From Sphingobium sp. (GTDB taxonomy: Bacteria > Pseudomonadota > Alphaproteobacteria > Sphingomonadales > Sphingomonadaceae): DNA of 64,000 bases. Below, piece after piece: positions 1 to 8,957 of the stretch (position 1 is the stretch's first letter; each line of letters opens with the position of its first letter). The notes under the pieces were generated by a model. That model ran no database searches, had not been told where the DNA came from, and saw nothing but the letters and a program-made list of their open reading frames with translations. The DNA is taken from NCBI GenBank assembly GCA_009360885.1, contig SPEL01000001.1, positions 186,001 to 250,000 on the forward strand. The letters are read 5' to 3'. A program made the position numbers and the translations under genes.

Positions 1-336
1 GCCCGGCAGCAATAATTGCTTTTGCTCGGCTGATGCGTGGTAGATGATATTCTTTGCACCCGGCCCCATTAACGGGCGTAGCTCTGTCCAAAATTGCGGG
101 GGCAGGCGTGCCAGCTCAATCTGGACAGCGGCCTGTGCCAATGCCCCTAGCCCTAGGCCACCATATTCTTCAGGCAGGGCCATCCCGAAATAGCCATTTT
201 CAACCAGAGTTTTGCGGACAATAGGTGCAATAACGCCGCTTTCCTGAAACTGTTGTTCATAGGGCAGCAAATCCCGCACGATGGCGCGGGTTACATCGCA
301 AAATTCTTTGACCTCATCTGGCAGTTCAAAATCCAT
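1..336 (-). CDS. Acyl-CoA dehydrogenase, N-terminal part (cut by window edge)
   Basis: The minus strand from 336 reads MDFELPDEVKEFCDVTR and stays open to the window edge (112 codons). The N-terminal helical domain matches the acyl-CoA dehydrogenase family, including the G-MALPEEYGG-LG stretch at about residues 56-68. These flavoenzymes introduce an alpha,beta double bond into acyl-CoA thioesters. The flavin-binding middle and the catalytic C-terminal domain lie outside the window, so the substrate class cannot be judged. A GGAGAGG ribosome site sits just upstream of the ATG. The gene diverges from the LysR-type regulator; its promoter region holds two palindromes (377-389 and 396-410). Confidence 0.85.
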   Translation of the reverse strand, partial: MDFELPDEVKEFCDVTRAIVRDLLPYEQQFQESGVIAPIVRKTLVENGYFGMALPEEYGGLGLGALAQAAVQIELARLPPQFWTELRPLMGPGAKNIIYHASAEQKQLLLPG

Positions 337-376
337 CAACCCTCTCCGATTCCTATCTGGGTAGTTGTTCAACGAA

Positions 377-389
377 ATGGTATTACCAT
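377..389. promoter_or_regulatory. Palindromic operator ATGGT-ATT-ACCAT (copy 1 of 4)
   Basis: A perfect 5-bp inverted repeat with a 3-bp spacer lies between the divergent acyl-CoA dehydrogenase and LysR genes, 41 bp upstream of the former start codon and overlapping its predicted -10 edge. The same ATGGT-N3-ACCAT pattern recurs at 8842, 16584 and 22159. TGGT-N3-ACCA is the shape of sites recognised by FadR-type GntR regulators; that link is inference. Confidence 0.6.
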
Positions 390-414
390 TATATAAATGG
401 TCAGTCCATTGCAA
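388..414 (-). promoter_or_regulatory. Candidate sigma70-like promoter of the acyl-CoA dehydrogenase gene
   Basis: On the minus strand TTGCAA (414-409) and a perfect TATAAT (393-388) are separated by 15 nt, a slightly short spacer. The palindrome at 396-410 lies between and over the boxes and the one at 377-389 overlaps the -10 box and start-site region, as expected for repressor operators. Assignment is by eye. Confidence 0.4.
396..410. promoter_or_regulatory. Second palindrome AATGG-TCAGT-CCATT
   Basis: A 5-bp inverted repeat with a 5-bp spacer sits between the -35 and -10 boxes of the putative acyl-CoA dehydrogenase promoter. Sites of this shape are common for TetR-family repressors of acyl-CoA catabolism, but no such regulator is adjacent here. 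Found only once in the window as far as I could see. Confidence 0.35.
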
Positions 415-460
415 TTTGTGCTCTTGGCGATGCGCAGGGTCTGGGCTATGAAAGTCTGCT

Positions 461-1690
461 ATGTCGGCCCCGTTCGATCTTAACCTGCGTCATTTACGCG
501 CGTTGCTCGCTATTGAGGAGCATGGCAGCATTACGGCTGCGGCCGATATTGTCAGCCTGTCTCAGCCTGCATTGACACAGGGCCTTTCCAAGCTGGAACG
601 GCAATTTGGCTATACTTTGTTTGAACGGCGCTCTGGCGGTATGGTCCCAACCCCTATGGGGAAGATTGTCGTTGAGCGGTCCCGCTCTGCGCTGGAGCAT
701 CTATCGCAGGGGGCGAAAGGCCTTTCGACAGTTTTTCAGAACCCCGAAAAATTGATGACGATGACGCAGCTGAGGGCATTTGTCGCGCTGGCCGAAGCGG
801 GAAGCTTTGCAGGGGCCGCGCATAATACTGGCCTTTCTCAGACAGCGGTTCATCGTGCCGTAGGGGATTTGGAGCAGATGATCGGCGGCAAGCTGGTTGA
901 GCGGCGCGGGCGGGTGGTGTGGCTTAACACTGCTGGTAAAAGGCTGGCGCGCGGAACAAGGCTGGCGGTGGCAGAGATAAGCGCGGCAATTGCCGATCTG
1001 GAACTCGATAGCGGCAGCGGCAGTGAAATGATTGCTTTCGGTGCTTTGCCGCTTTCCCGACCGTTTCTGGTGCCGGCGGCGATGGCCAGAATGGCGCGGG
1101 ATGAACCGCGTGCGGCTTTCAAAGTGTTGGAAGGGAGCTGGCGTGAACTGATTGAACCATTGAGAGATGGTGTGATTGATATGGTTGTTGGCACGGTGCG
1201 GCCTTATGAGATTGCCGATTTATATCAGATGCCATTATTTGAGGATCGCCTTGTTGTTGCAGCGGGCAGTAAACATCCGTTGGTGGGTGTAGAAAATCCC
1301 ACCAAAGAACAACTGGCTGCCTATCCATGGATTGTAGCGCCTGCCAATACCCCGTTAAGAGAACAGTGGGAGCGCTTTTTTGCAGATATTGAGGGGCCAA
1401 CCATACCGATTGAGTGTGGTTCTGTCATGATTATCGGGCGTTTGCTGACAGAAGGGGATTTTCTGACCTTATTGTCCCCCGATCAGGTTGCCCTGCAAAT
1501 ACGCAGCGGCCTGCTGGCGCGTATTGGCCCTCCGCTGGAGGATAGCAAGCGAACCATCGGCATTACTACGCGCAGAAGCTGGCGGCCCACCGCCACCCAA
1601 CGGCGTTTCCTTGATTTGTTGCGGGGGGTGTCAGAGGAACGAAAGAATAATATGGATATTATGGCCGATGGGGTAGGGGGCTGGATTTAG
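461..1690 (+). CDS. LysR-family regulator with two tandem N-terminal HTH domains
   Basis: At 409 aa the protein is about 100 aa longer than a normal LysR regulator. The extra length is a second winged helix: residues about 9-77 (LRHLRALLAIEEHGSITAAA) and 98-170 (MTQLRAFVALAEAGSFAGAA) each look like a complete LysR DNA-binding domain. Residues about 190-395 form the usual periplasmic-binding-protein-like effector domain. It diverges from an acyl-CoA dehydrogenase gene and converges on the aldehyde dehydrogenase at the end of the Rieske operon, so a local catabolic role is likely. Tandem-HTH LysR proteins occur in sphingomonads near aromatic genes. The effector is unknown. Confidence 0.88.
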   Translation: MSAPFDLNLRHLRALLAIEEHGSITAAADIVSLSQPALTQGLSKLERQFGYTLFERRSGGMVPTPMGKIVVERSRSALEHLSQGAKGLSTVFQNPEKLMTMTQLRAFVALAEAGSFAGAAHNTGLSQTAVHRAVGDLEQMIGGKLVERRGRVVWLNTAGKRLARGTRLAVAEISAAIADLELDSGSGSEMIAFGALPLSRPFLVPAAMARMARDEPRAAFKVLEGSWRELIEPLRDGVIDMVVGTVRPYEIADLYQMPLFEDRLVVAAGSKHPLVGVENPTKEQLAAYPWIVAPANTPLREQWERFFADIEGPTIPIECGSVMIIGRLLTEGDFLTLLSPDQVALQIRSGLLARIGPPLEDSKRTIGITTRRSWRPTATQRRFLDLLRGVSEERKNNMDIMADGVGGWI

Positions 1691-1732
1691 AGTCCTGACT
1701 CTGAGCCGCCCCCTCCTTTTTCAGTTCAGCCC

Positions 1733-3220
1733 TTAATCCAGATTAATCCAGACGGCCTTTGTTTCCAGATATTCTTCGATATGGTGCGGCCCGGATTCCC
1801 GACCAAAGCCACTCATCCCATAGCCGCCAAAAGGCACAGCCGGGTCGAGCATCTGATAACAATTCACCCAGACAGAACCAGCGCGGATAGCACGGGCCAT
1901 ATGGTGGGCGGTTGCCAGATTTTGCGTCCATACGCCGCTGCCCAGCCCGAAGGAGGTGGCATTGGCGCGTGTGATTACTTCTTCGATGGTTTCAAAGGAG
2001 AAGGCAGACAGAACAGGGCCGAAAATTTCTTCGCGGGCAATGGTCATTTCATCCCGGACATGGGTAAAAATAGTGGGTTCAACGAAAAATCCGGCGTCAT
2101 AGCCAGCGCCTGCCATCCGTCTGCCCCCTGCTATGGGCATGGCCCCTTCCGCGGATGCGCCATCAACAAAACCCAATATCCGTTCCATTTGCGTGGCAGA
2201 TACCACCGGGCCGATCTGGGTTTCGGGGGCCAGCGGATCGCCAACGCGGATAGTGCGGGTAAAAGCGGCGAGGCGCTCCATAAATTCATCATGGATAGAA
2301 GATTGCACGAACAAGCGTGTGCCTGCGCTGCAAATCTGCCCGGAATTTGCGAAAACGGCCATGGCCGCGGCAGGCACTGCCTTATCAAGGTCTGCATCGG
2401 CAAAAATGATATTCGGTGATTTTCCGCCTAGTTCAACAGTCACGCGCTTCATAGTGGCAGCGGCGGCATGAAGGATTTTTTCTCCGACGCCGGTTGATCC
2501 GGTAAAGGCGATCTTATCCACATCGGGATGGGCGGCGAGGGCCGCGCCCGCATCACCATGGCCGGTTACAATGTTGATAACCCCTTCTGGCACGCCTGCT
2601 TCCAGACATAATTCACCAAAACGCAAGGCCGACAATGGGGTTTGTTCGGCTGGTTTCATAACAAGCGTGCAGCCCGAAGCCAGCACTGGTCCTGCCTTCC
2701 ATACAGACATGCCGATAGGGCCATTCCACGGGTTAATGGCTGCGACAACGCCAATGGGTTCTTTCAATGTATGGGAAAGAATGTCGCCGGGGGCGCTATT
2801 TGGCAGAGTATCCCCTGCAATCAGTGTCGCCTGGCCCGCATAATAGCGCAGCAGAGACACAGCACGGGTTTTGCCCAATATCGTGCGCGAATATGGCGCA
2901 CCGAGATCCAGTGTATCCAGCATCGCCAGCTCTTCGTAATTTTGCTCTACCAGATCGGCCAGACGTAATATTATGTGCTGACGCTGTGCCGGTTTCATTC
3001 GCCGCCATGGGCCTTCAAAGGCGGCACGGGCGGCTTGTACGGCAATACCGACATCTGCGGCCCCGGCTTTTGCTATTTTCGCCAGCAGCTCTCCGGTGGC
3101 AGGATTGCGGGTTTCAAATTGCTCGCCAGACAAAGCGGGGACGTGTTTGCCGCCGATCAGCATATCGTGCGCTTTGGCATCAAGAAAAGCAGGCCGGGGA
3201 GGAATAGTAGGTGCGTTCAT
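1733..3220 (-). CDS. NAD(P)-dependent aldehyde dehydrogenase
   Basis: A full-length ALDH-superfamily enzyme (495 aa) oxidising an aldehyde to a carboxylic acid. The general base is E263 in VTVELGGKSPN, the catalytic thiol C297 in NSGQICSAGTR, and the oxyanion Asn is in NPWN (about 164-166). The C-terminal PFGGYGMSGFGRE motif is present. It is the last gene of a minus-strand run (Rieske oxygenase, reductase, transporter, GMC oxidoreductase, this gene), 28 bp after the GMC gene, so it most likely oxidises the aldehyde made by that enzyme. It is cytoplasmic. The family does not reveal the exact substrate. Confidence 0.93.
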   Translation of the reverse strand: MNAPTIPPRPAFLDAKAHDMLIGGKHVPALSGEQFETRNPATGELLAKIAKAGAADVGIAVQAARAAFEGPWRRMKPAQRQHIILRLADLVEQNYEELAMLDTLDLGAPYSRTILGKTRAVSLLRYYAGQATLIAGDTLPNSAPGDILSHTLKEPIGVVAAINPWNGPIGMSVWKAGPVLASGCTLVMKPAEQTPLSALRFGELCLEAGVPEGVINIVTGHGDAGAALAAHPDVDKIAFTGSTGVGEKILHAAAATMKRVTVELGGKSPNIIFADADLDKAVPAAAMAVFANSGQICSAGTRLFVQSSIHDEFMERLAAFTRTIRVGDPLAPETQIGPVVSATQMERILGFVDGASAEGAMPIAGGRRMAGAGYDAGFFVEPTIFTHVRDEMTIAREEIFGPVLSAFSFETIEEVITRANATSFGLGSGVWTQNLATAHHMARAIRAGSVWVNCYQMLDPAVPFGGYGMSGFGRESGPHHIEEYLETKAVWINLD

Positions 3221-3248
3221 GATAGAAATTCCTGAAGAAGGTGGCCGC

Positions 3249-4877
3249 TCAGGCGGCGATGTTAGAAGCTAAGGCGTCTTCCAGAATGAACCGGGCCGCC
3301 CGTTCGGCAATCATCATCGTGGGGGCGCTAGTGTTGCCGCTGATAATTTCGGGCATGACCGATGCGTCAACGACCCTTAACCCTGCGATTCCACGCACCC
3401 TGAGGCGGGCATCAACCACGGCCATCGGGTCATTCTCCGGCCCCATTTTACAGGTCCCGGTGGGGTGATAGGCGGTGTTGACGATCTGGCGAAGGGCGTG
3501 ATCGATCTCGCTGTCACTCTGACACTGTGCGCCGGGTTCTATTTCCGCCCCCGTCATGCGGGCCAGAGCGGGCTGAGCAAAGATAGAGCGTGCTTCGCGA
3601 AATCCGGCGATCAAGGTCTTCATATCATAAGGATCAGCAAAGAAATTCGGGTCGATGACGGGCTTGTCTTCTGGGCGGTTACTCATGAGCCGGACCGATC
3701 CCGCACTTTTGGGCCGCAATAATTGGATCAGCGCCATATAGCCATGAGTGTTGGGTATGACCCTTGCATTCGCCTTCAGGCCCACAAGAAAAGTAATTTG
3801 AATGTCGGGGCGACCGCTGCCATCTGTGCAGAGAAAGCCGCCACATTCCGCTACATTGGAGGCGAGCATCCCGCTGCGGTTCGCCATATATTGTATTGGG
3901 CTTGTTAATATGCGGCCAAGGGATTGCCGTGACAGGGCGTAGGATTCCCCGCTGGGGTTTTCCATCGATAAATGGACTGTCGGATGATCCTGCAAATGCT
4001 GTCCGACACCCGGTAAATGATGGACAGGCTCAATCCCCATTTCGATCAGATGATCTTCCGGCCCGATGCCAGAGAGCATCAGTAATTGCGGGGAATTAAT
4101 GGCCCCCGCGCAGAGGATGATCTCCCTGCGGGCAGAAATGGTTCGGCGCTCACCGGCACGGTCGATTTCTATGCCAGCGGCCCTGCCCCGGTCGGTGAGG
4201 ATGCGGCGGACCATGGTTTCATCTAAAACCGTTAAATTCGGGCGGTTCAGTGCAGGGTGTAGAAAGGCTCTTGCACTGGAAAGGCGGGTGCCATGGCGTT
4301 GATTGAGATCATAACGGCCAAATCCGGCTTGCTTCTCCCCGGCAAAATCATCGTTGCGATTATGGCCTGCCTGAACGGCTGCATCAATGATTGCACTGGT
4401 TAGCTTGTTGAAGCTGGAGGGTTTTTGTACGTCCAGTTCCCCACCTTTGCCATGCCATGGCCGGTCGGGGCCAGTGTAGTTTTCGACAGCTTTGAAGGCG
4501 GGCAGCACATCATCATAGGACCAACCGCGATTTCCGGCGCTTTCCCATGAATCATAATCTTCTTTCTGGCCTCGTATATAAACACCGCCATTAATTGCGC
4601 TGCATCCGCCAAATAATTTGCCACGTGGGAAATTTATAGTGCGATTTTTAACGGCGTCATTGCCGGACAACATATATTGCCAGTTATAGCGCGCATGGGG
4701 CAGCAGAAAAATATTGCCAACAGGCATCATCGTTTTGATGTTAACCGGCCATTTGCGATCCGAAGGGCCAGCCTCGATCAGCAACACCTGACGGGCTGGG
4801 TCGGCTGATAATCTGTTGGCCATCAGGCTGCCTGCAGAACCTGATCCGATGACGATATAATCAAAATTGTCTGTCAT
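3249..4877 (-). CDS. GMC-family FAD-dependent alcohol oxidoreductase
   Basis: A choline-dehydrogenase-like flavoprotein of 542 aa from the ATG at 4877. The N-terminus shows the FAD-binding DYIVIGSGSAGS motif. The C-terminus carries YHPTGTCKMG with active-site His471 and a GNTSAP segment with Asn515, the usual His/Asn pair. It oxidises a primary or secondary alcohol. A GTG at 4886 would overlap the transporter stop by 4 bp; the ATG at 4877 has a GGGTGA site 5 nt upstream and is preferred. Its place between an aromatic-acid transporter and an aldehyde dehydrogenase suggests an alcohol-to-aldehyde step in the pathway. Confidence 0.9.
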   Translation of the reverse strand: MTDNFDYIVIGSGSAGSLMANRLSADPARQVLLIEAGPSDRKWPVNIKTMMPVGNIFLLPHARYNWQYMLSGNDAVKNRTINFPRGKLFGGCSAINGGVYIRGQKEDYDSWESAGNRGWSYDDVLPAFKAVENYTGPDRPWHGKGGELDVQKPSSFNKLTSAIIDAAVQAGHNRNDDFAGEKQAGFGRYDLNQRHGTRLSSARAFLHPALNRPNLTVLDETMVRRILTDRGRAAGIEIDRAGERRTISARREIILCAGAINSPQLLMLSGIGPEDHLIEMGIEPVHHLPGVGQHLQDHPTVHLSMENPSGESYALSRQSLGRILTSPIQYMANRSGMLASNVAECGGFLCTDGSGRPDIQITFLVGLKANARVIPNTHGYMALIQLLRPKSAGSVRLMSNRPEDKPVIDPNFFADPYDMKTLIAGFREARSIFAQPALARMTGAEIEPGAQCQSDSEIDHALRQIVNTAYHPTGTCKMGPENDPMAVVDARLRVRGIAGLRVVDASVMPEIISGNTSAPTMMIAERAARFILEDALASNIAA

Positions 4878-4882
4878 GATAT

Positions 4883-6229
4883 TCACCCTAATTCTCTAGT
4901 CGTGCGCAGGCGGGGAATGTGGCCGCGTATTGCGGCAAATGCGGCCGCGTTCAGCAGCATCAGCACCGCTAATGTTCCGAAAAATCCTGCGGCTCCGTGA
5001 CCGATGAGCATCGCGCCGGTAATGGCGCTGACGATGGCCCCTGCGCGGCCGGCGGCCCCCATAAGGCCCAGACCGCGTGCGCGAATAGTCGTGGGAAACG
5101 CATGAGCGCCCACGGCAAACATCGCCGATTGCGCGGCACTGGCAAACAGGCCCAAAGCGCCCAGACAGGCCAGCATGGCGTTCTGGTTGCTGCCATTTTG
5201 CATGGGCAGGGCGGCCAGTAACGCGCACACCACAGCACCGATTATGGCCATTATAATGAGGGTCGGGCGCGAGCCAAAACGGATGATAGCAAGAGAGGCG
5301 AACATCGCGCCGATCGTGCCGCCGACATTAAAGCTGGTCAGGCCATAGCTCGCTGCTTGCAGATCAAAGCCGGAACTAAAGAGCATTGTGGGTGCCCAGT
5401 TGAACATAAGATAGATCATGAACATGCCGGAAAACATCGCCGCAGATAGGGCGAGGCTGTCCCGCAGCAGGCCGCCACTCAGCAAGGTGGTAAAGGGAGT
5501 GTGGGGGGATGGGGAGGCTTCTCTGCTATGGGCTATGCTGGCCGGATCGGGATGCCCGATACGGCGCAAAATATGGTCCAGCTCTGTACGACGATTAGGA
5601 TGATGGGCCAGATAACGCGGCGATTCAGGCAATCGCCACCACAGGATCAGCAAAAATGCCATCGTGATGATACCGCCCAGATAGAAAAGCCAGCGCCAGC
5701 CCAGCACCGGCAAAATCAGGGCTGCCGCCACGCCGCCTAATATCCCCCCGATGGAAACGCAGACGACCCCGAATGTAACGGCAACGCTCCGCCAGCGTGC
5801 TGGGGTAAACTCTGCAATCATGGCTGATGCTGTGCCGGGAACCCCGCCAAGCCCTACCCCCGCGAGGGTTTTCAATATCGCTACATGCCATATATTTTCA
5901 GAAAAGCCTGTGAGCAAGGTTGCGACACCGAATATGCCCGTGCCCATCAGCAAGGCCCCTCTGCGACCAAAACGATCCCCGATGAAGCCGGATGTCAGCG
6001 TGCCAATGGCCATGCCAACAAAACCCAATGCGAAAACAAACCCAAGGGCATCTCTGCTGATATTCCATTCCTTCAGCAGAGATGGTGCCGCCAGCCCAAG
6101 CATCTGATTATCCAGACCGTCGAGAATGACGGCGGCTGCAATCATCAGCACAGACCATATTTGAAAATAGGAGAGGGGAAGATCATCAAGCATGTCTTTC
6201 CCGCCGCCTGCTATAGCGACACCAGCCAC
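4883..6229 (-). CDS. MFS transporter, aromatic acid:H+ symporter (AAHS) type
   Basis: A 448-aa inner-membrane protein with about twelve hydrophobic segments. The first helix contains LDGLDNQMLGLAAPSL, the DG-D motif typical of AAHS carriers (PcaK/BenK relatives), and GDRFGRRG follows as the conserved MFS loop 2-3 motif. It likely imports an aromatic or related acid by proton symport. Translation appears to start at GTG 6229, six bases after GAGGAG. The gene stands between the reductase (73 bp gap) and the GMC oxidoreductase in the minus-strand catabolic operon. Confidence 0.88.
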   Translation of the reverse strand: MAGVAIAGGGKDMLDDLPLSYFQIWSVLMIAAAVILDGLDNQMLGLAAPSLLKEWNISRDALGFVFALGFVGMAIGTLTSGFIGDRFGRRGALLMGTGIFGVATLLTGFSENIWHVAILKTLAGVGLGGVPGTASAMIAEFTPARWRSVAVTFGVVCVSIGGILGGVAAALILPVLGWRWLFYLGGIITMAFLLILWWRLPESPRYLAHHPNRRTELDHILRRIGHPDPASIAHSREASPSPHTPFTTLLSGGLLRDSLALSAAMFSGMFMIYLMFNWAPTMLFSSGFDLQAASYGLTSFNVGGTIGAMFASLAIIRFGSRPTLIIMAIIGAVVCALLAALPMQNGSNQNAMLACLGALGLFASAAQSAMFAVGAHAFPTTIRARGLGLMGAAGRAGAIVSAITGAMLIGHGAAGFFGTLAVLMLLNAAAFAAIRGHIPRLRTTRELG

Positions 6230-6302
6230 ATATTTCTCCTCATTCGGCGGTCACTTTGCGCGCCGCATTCTATTTATTCAGTAATCAGCCGGTTGTTGCC
6301 GG

Positions 6303-7235
6303 TCAGATATCAAGCACCAGATTTGCCGTTTTCGAGCCCGAACAGCAAACCATGATGGATGTATTGGCGGCTTTGTCTTCATCGCTCAGAAAATGATCGC
6401 GATGATCGGGAACGCCACTTAAAACCTTGACTTCGCAGGTGCCGCATATTCCTTCGGCGCAGGCAAAGCCTATGTCCACGCCAGCAGTCAGCAGCGCATC
6501 AAGCATGGTTTCGCCTTCTTCGACGACGATGGTCTTTCCGCTTTTTGCCAGTTCCAGGGTATAGCCACCATCGCTTGCGACGTCAGTTTCAGCGGAGAAA
6601 TATTCTATATGCGCATGGCCTTTGGGGCGTTCAGCATTGATAGCAACAAAGGCATCCAGCATCCCGCCCGGCCCGCAGCAATAGAGATGGGCATCTGCCG
6701 GTGCAGCATCACATATGGCCTTCAGGTCAAGCCGTGCAGTGCCGGGAACACCATCATAAACGATATTGGCGGCGTCATGCTGTTCCAGCCGATCAACATA
6801 AGCTGCCCGTTCCGGTGTCGCCGCAACATAATGGAGTTCCCAGCTTCGTCCGAGCTTGTTCAGCCGGGCGATCATGGGCAGCATGGGGGTAACGCCTATG
6901 CCCCCTGCAATCAGGACGCTATGGGTGGCATCCTCAACCATCGGAAAGTTATTTTTGGGGTCAGACGCTTCGACAATCTGTCCGACACGCCATTCTTCAT
7001 GAATATGGCGGGAACCGCCACGGCTGTCGGGTGTGTGATGAACCGCAATTTCATAATATGTGCGGATTGCAGGATCATTCACCAGCGAATAGCTGCGGGC
7101 AAGGCCGGGCTTTAACTGAACGTCTATATGGGCGCCGGGTTCAAAATTAGGGAGCAAGCCTCCATTAACTGGCTCCAGCATATAGGAATTAATTGCCTGA
7201 GCTTCCCACCGAATATTCTTAATCATCAATTGCAT
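6303..7235 (-). CDS. Phthalate dioxygenase reductase/VanB-like flavin 2Fe-2S reductase
   Basis: A 310-aa electron-transfer protein. The N-terminal flavin domain has the ARSYSL motif, followed by a nucleotide-binding domain with GGIGVTPM and YCCGPGGM. A C-terminal plant-type ferredoxin carries CAEGICGTC and a later Cys near MVCCSG. This FMN/NADH/2Fe-2S order is that of the one-component reductases of class IA Rieske oxygenases. ATG 7235 is chosen because GGAGGGAG lies six bases upstream. It should feed electrons to the oxygenase encoded 155 bp upstream, and possibly also to the VanA-like oxygenase at 12205, which has no reductase of its own nearby. Confidence 0.92.
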   Translation of the reverse strand: MQLMIKNIRWEAQAINSYMLEPVNGGLLPNFEPGAHIDVQLKPGLARSYSLVNDPAIRTYYEIAVHHTPDSRGGSRHIHEEWRVGQIVEASDPKNNFPMVEDATHSVLIAGGIGVTPMLPMIARLNKLGRSWELHYVAATPERAAYVDRLEQHDAANIVYDGVPGTARLDLKAICDAAPADAHLYCCGPGGMLDAFVAINAERPKGHAHIEYFSAETDVASDGGYTLELAKSGKTIVVEEGETMLDALLTAGVDIGFACAEGICGTCEVKVLSGVPDHRDHFLSDEDKAANTSIMVCCSGSKTANLVLDI

Positions 7236-7390
7236 CACACACTCCCTCCGGTGCGGTGCATTTCTTTGCCCGGTCGATGGGCGGTTAAACGGCCCATGAT
7301 GCGGATTAGCCTGCCTCTCGTCACCTCGTCCATCCTCTGTTGGTGTGGGGTGTGCGGGCGTTTTCGCCAGCCAGCCCCACCTGATTATAT

Positions 7391-8704
7391 TTATTCAGCC
7401 GCATTTGCCTGTTCAGGCCATCTTATTGCCTTGGTAAGAGCGGTTTCATAGGCCTTCTGCAACGGATCTTCGGGATTATGCAGGAAAGATCCTCCTCTGG
7501 CGCGATAGTAAACAGATGGATCATCTACGCCCGGAGGCGGTGTTCCTGTTTTGGCAAATGCTCTGGCGGCGAGTAGAACACGGCGACGAACCCGGGCGAT
7601 CATCTGGTCGGTTGGGGCCAGATTTTCAAAGCTGTGATCGGTGATCGGTCCCATGCTTTCTGTTACGGCCTGATCCTGCATTGTAATGTTGGCGATACCG
7701 GTGAATTGTGTACCATTGCGCTGCATTTCGCGGTCAATGCCCCAGTCATTTGCTTCGCTGTCCGGGGAGCGCCAGCGGCCATACCATCCTGTGTTTCTGG
7801 GCGCATATTCAAGCGGACCAAAAAGCGGGGTCCCGTCTTTCAGGGTCGATGTATAGGCCGGGTTGCCGCCGTCTACACCGCATGTAATGTCAAACAGCAT
7901 GGAATGTTCGTCATCCATCGGCACCCATGCGCGGGCAATAGCGCGGGTGGTAAAGCGGTTATTGGGGGTTTGCGTCCAGAACGGGAACATATAATGGGCA
8001 ACGCGCCAAGACATCTGCCCATCATCATTGGGGCGATACCCGCCATACATCACGCCCCAATCTGACTGGGCCACCTCATATTCCGGTGCGCGGTTCAGAA
8101 CCGTTGGGCGCATGGGGTGATCTTCGTCGAGGTCGTCAGCCTCCAGCGAGCCGACATGAAGAAAACCCACATGGCTGGTGTCTATGTCCCCTTCGAGGGC
8201 TTGCAGCCAGTTGGAATCGCGTTGCAGGCACCATATTTCGGCGTCTGGGTGCATGGCCGCCTCAATTTCCGGGATAGGCGGCGGATTTTCCTGATTTTCC
8301 CCCATATAAACCCATATCAGGCCATTGGCTTCATGGGTCTTATAGGCCTTCGCATGTACTTTCTCTTTGAAATCCTTGTTGGATGGGACGGATGGCATAT
8401 CGACACATTTACCATCCACATCAAATTTCCAGCCATGATAGACGCATCTGATCCCATTTTCTTCGTTCCGGCCAACAAATAATGAGGCACAGCGATGCGG
8501 GCAACGATGGTCCATAATCCCCACGCGGCCAGCACTGTCGCGAAAGGCGATGAGCTTTTCGCATAAAATCATCAGGCGGAGCGGGTCGCCATCCGCCAGT
8601 ACTTCTGATGACAGGCAGGCGGGAAGCCAATATTGCCGCATGAACGATCCCATAACCGTTCCGGGGCCTACACGGGTCATATCTTCGCTGTCGTTCTTCT
8701 GCAT
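7391..8704 (-). CDS. Rieske oxygenase, phthalate 4,5-dioxygenase-like
   Basis: A 437-aa terminal oxygenase. The Rieske cluster ligands are C68, H70, C87 and H90 (CPHRCASLF and CVYHGWKFD). The mononuclear iron facial triad is probably D175, H178 and H183 in DIDTSHVGFLH. Length and motifs match the phthalate-dioxygenase/O-demethylase group of alpha-only Rieske oxygenases, which hydroxylate or demethylate aromatic substrates. It is the first gene of the minus-strand operon, with its reductase next. Upstream, shared with the divergent TonB receptor gene, lies the palindrome at 8842-8854. The substrate is not known. Confidence 0.9.
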   Translation of the reverse strand: MQKNDSEDMTRVGPGTVMGSFMRQYWLPACLSSEVLADGDPLRLMILCEKLIAFRDSAGRVGIMDHRCPHRCASLFVGRNEENGIRCVYHGWKFDVDGKCVDMPSVPSNKDFKEKVHAKAYKTHEANGLIWVYMGENQENPPPIPEIEAAMHPDAEIWCLQRDSNWLQALEGDIDTSHVGFLHVGSLEADDLDEDHPMRPTVLNRAPEYEVAQSDWGVMYGGYRPNDDGQMSWRVAHYMFPFWTQTPNNRFTTRAIARAWVPMDDEHSMLFDITCGVDGGNPAYTSTLKDGTPLFGPLEYAPRNTGWYGRWRSPDSEANDWGIDREMQRNGTQFTGIANITMQDQAVTESMGPITDHSFENLAPTDQMIARVRRRVLLAARAFAKTGTPPPGVDDPSVYYRARGGSFLHNPEDPLQKAYETALTKAIRWPEQANAAE

Positions 8705-8957
8705 GTCGTGAACTCTTCCTTAAACGTCCTCAATTGTGCCGTTCCGATGTCATGAGCAGCGATAGGTCGGCTCTGGCAGCGGGGCTTGGGCTGTGTTCCA
8801 TGCATAGCTAGTTCCAGATCATCACAGTCCCCAATCGGAATATGGTCGAACCATTCAAAAATCGGGACGATGCTATTGCACATGCTATGGTTTTACTGCT
8901 TCACCCCTTGCACAAGGCGGCAACCAAGCCGCCAGTGCCATAGGGGAGAATGACTAA
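8705..8957. promoter_or_regulatory. Divergent control region between Rieske operon and TonB receptor operon
   Basis: This 253-bp region separates two outward-facing operons and must hold both promoters. The only clear element is the palindrome at 8842-8854; an additional ATGGT half-site occurs near 8887. No convincing -35/-10 pair was identified. Confidence 0.5.
8842..8854. promoter_or_regulatory. Palindromic operator ATGGT-CGA-ACCAT (copy 2 of 4)
   Basis: A perfect inverted repeat with a 3-bp spacer lies 104 bp before the TonB receptor ATG and 138 bp before the Rieske oxygenase ATG. It has the same arms and spacing as the copies at 377, 16584 and 22159. Its location suits joint control of both operons. 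Confidence 0.6.

Noticed and set aside
1689-1702. AGAGTC-CT-GACTCT inverted repeat at the LysR stop
   Set aside because: Two-base loop is too small for a stable RNA hairpin as drawn and overlaps the stop codon; not called as a terminator.
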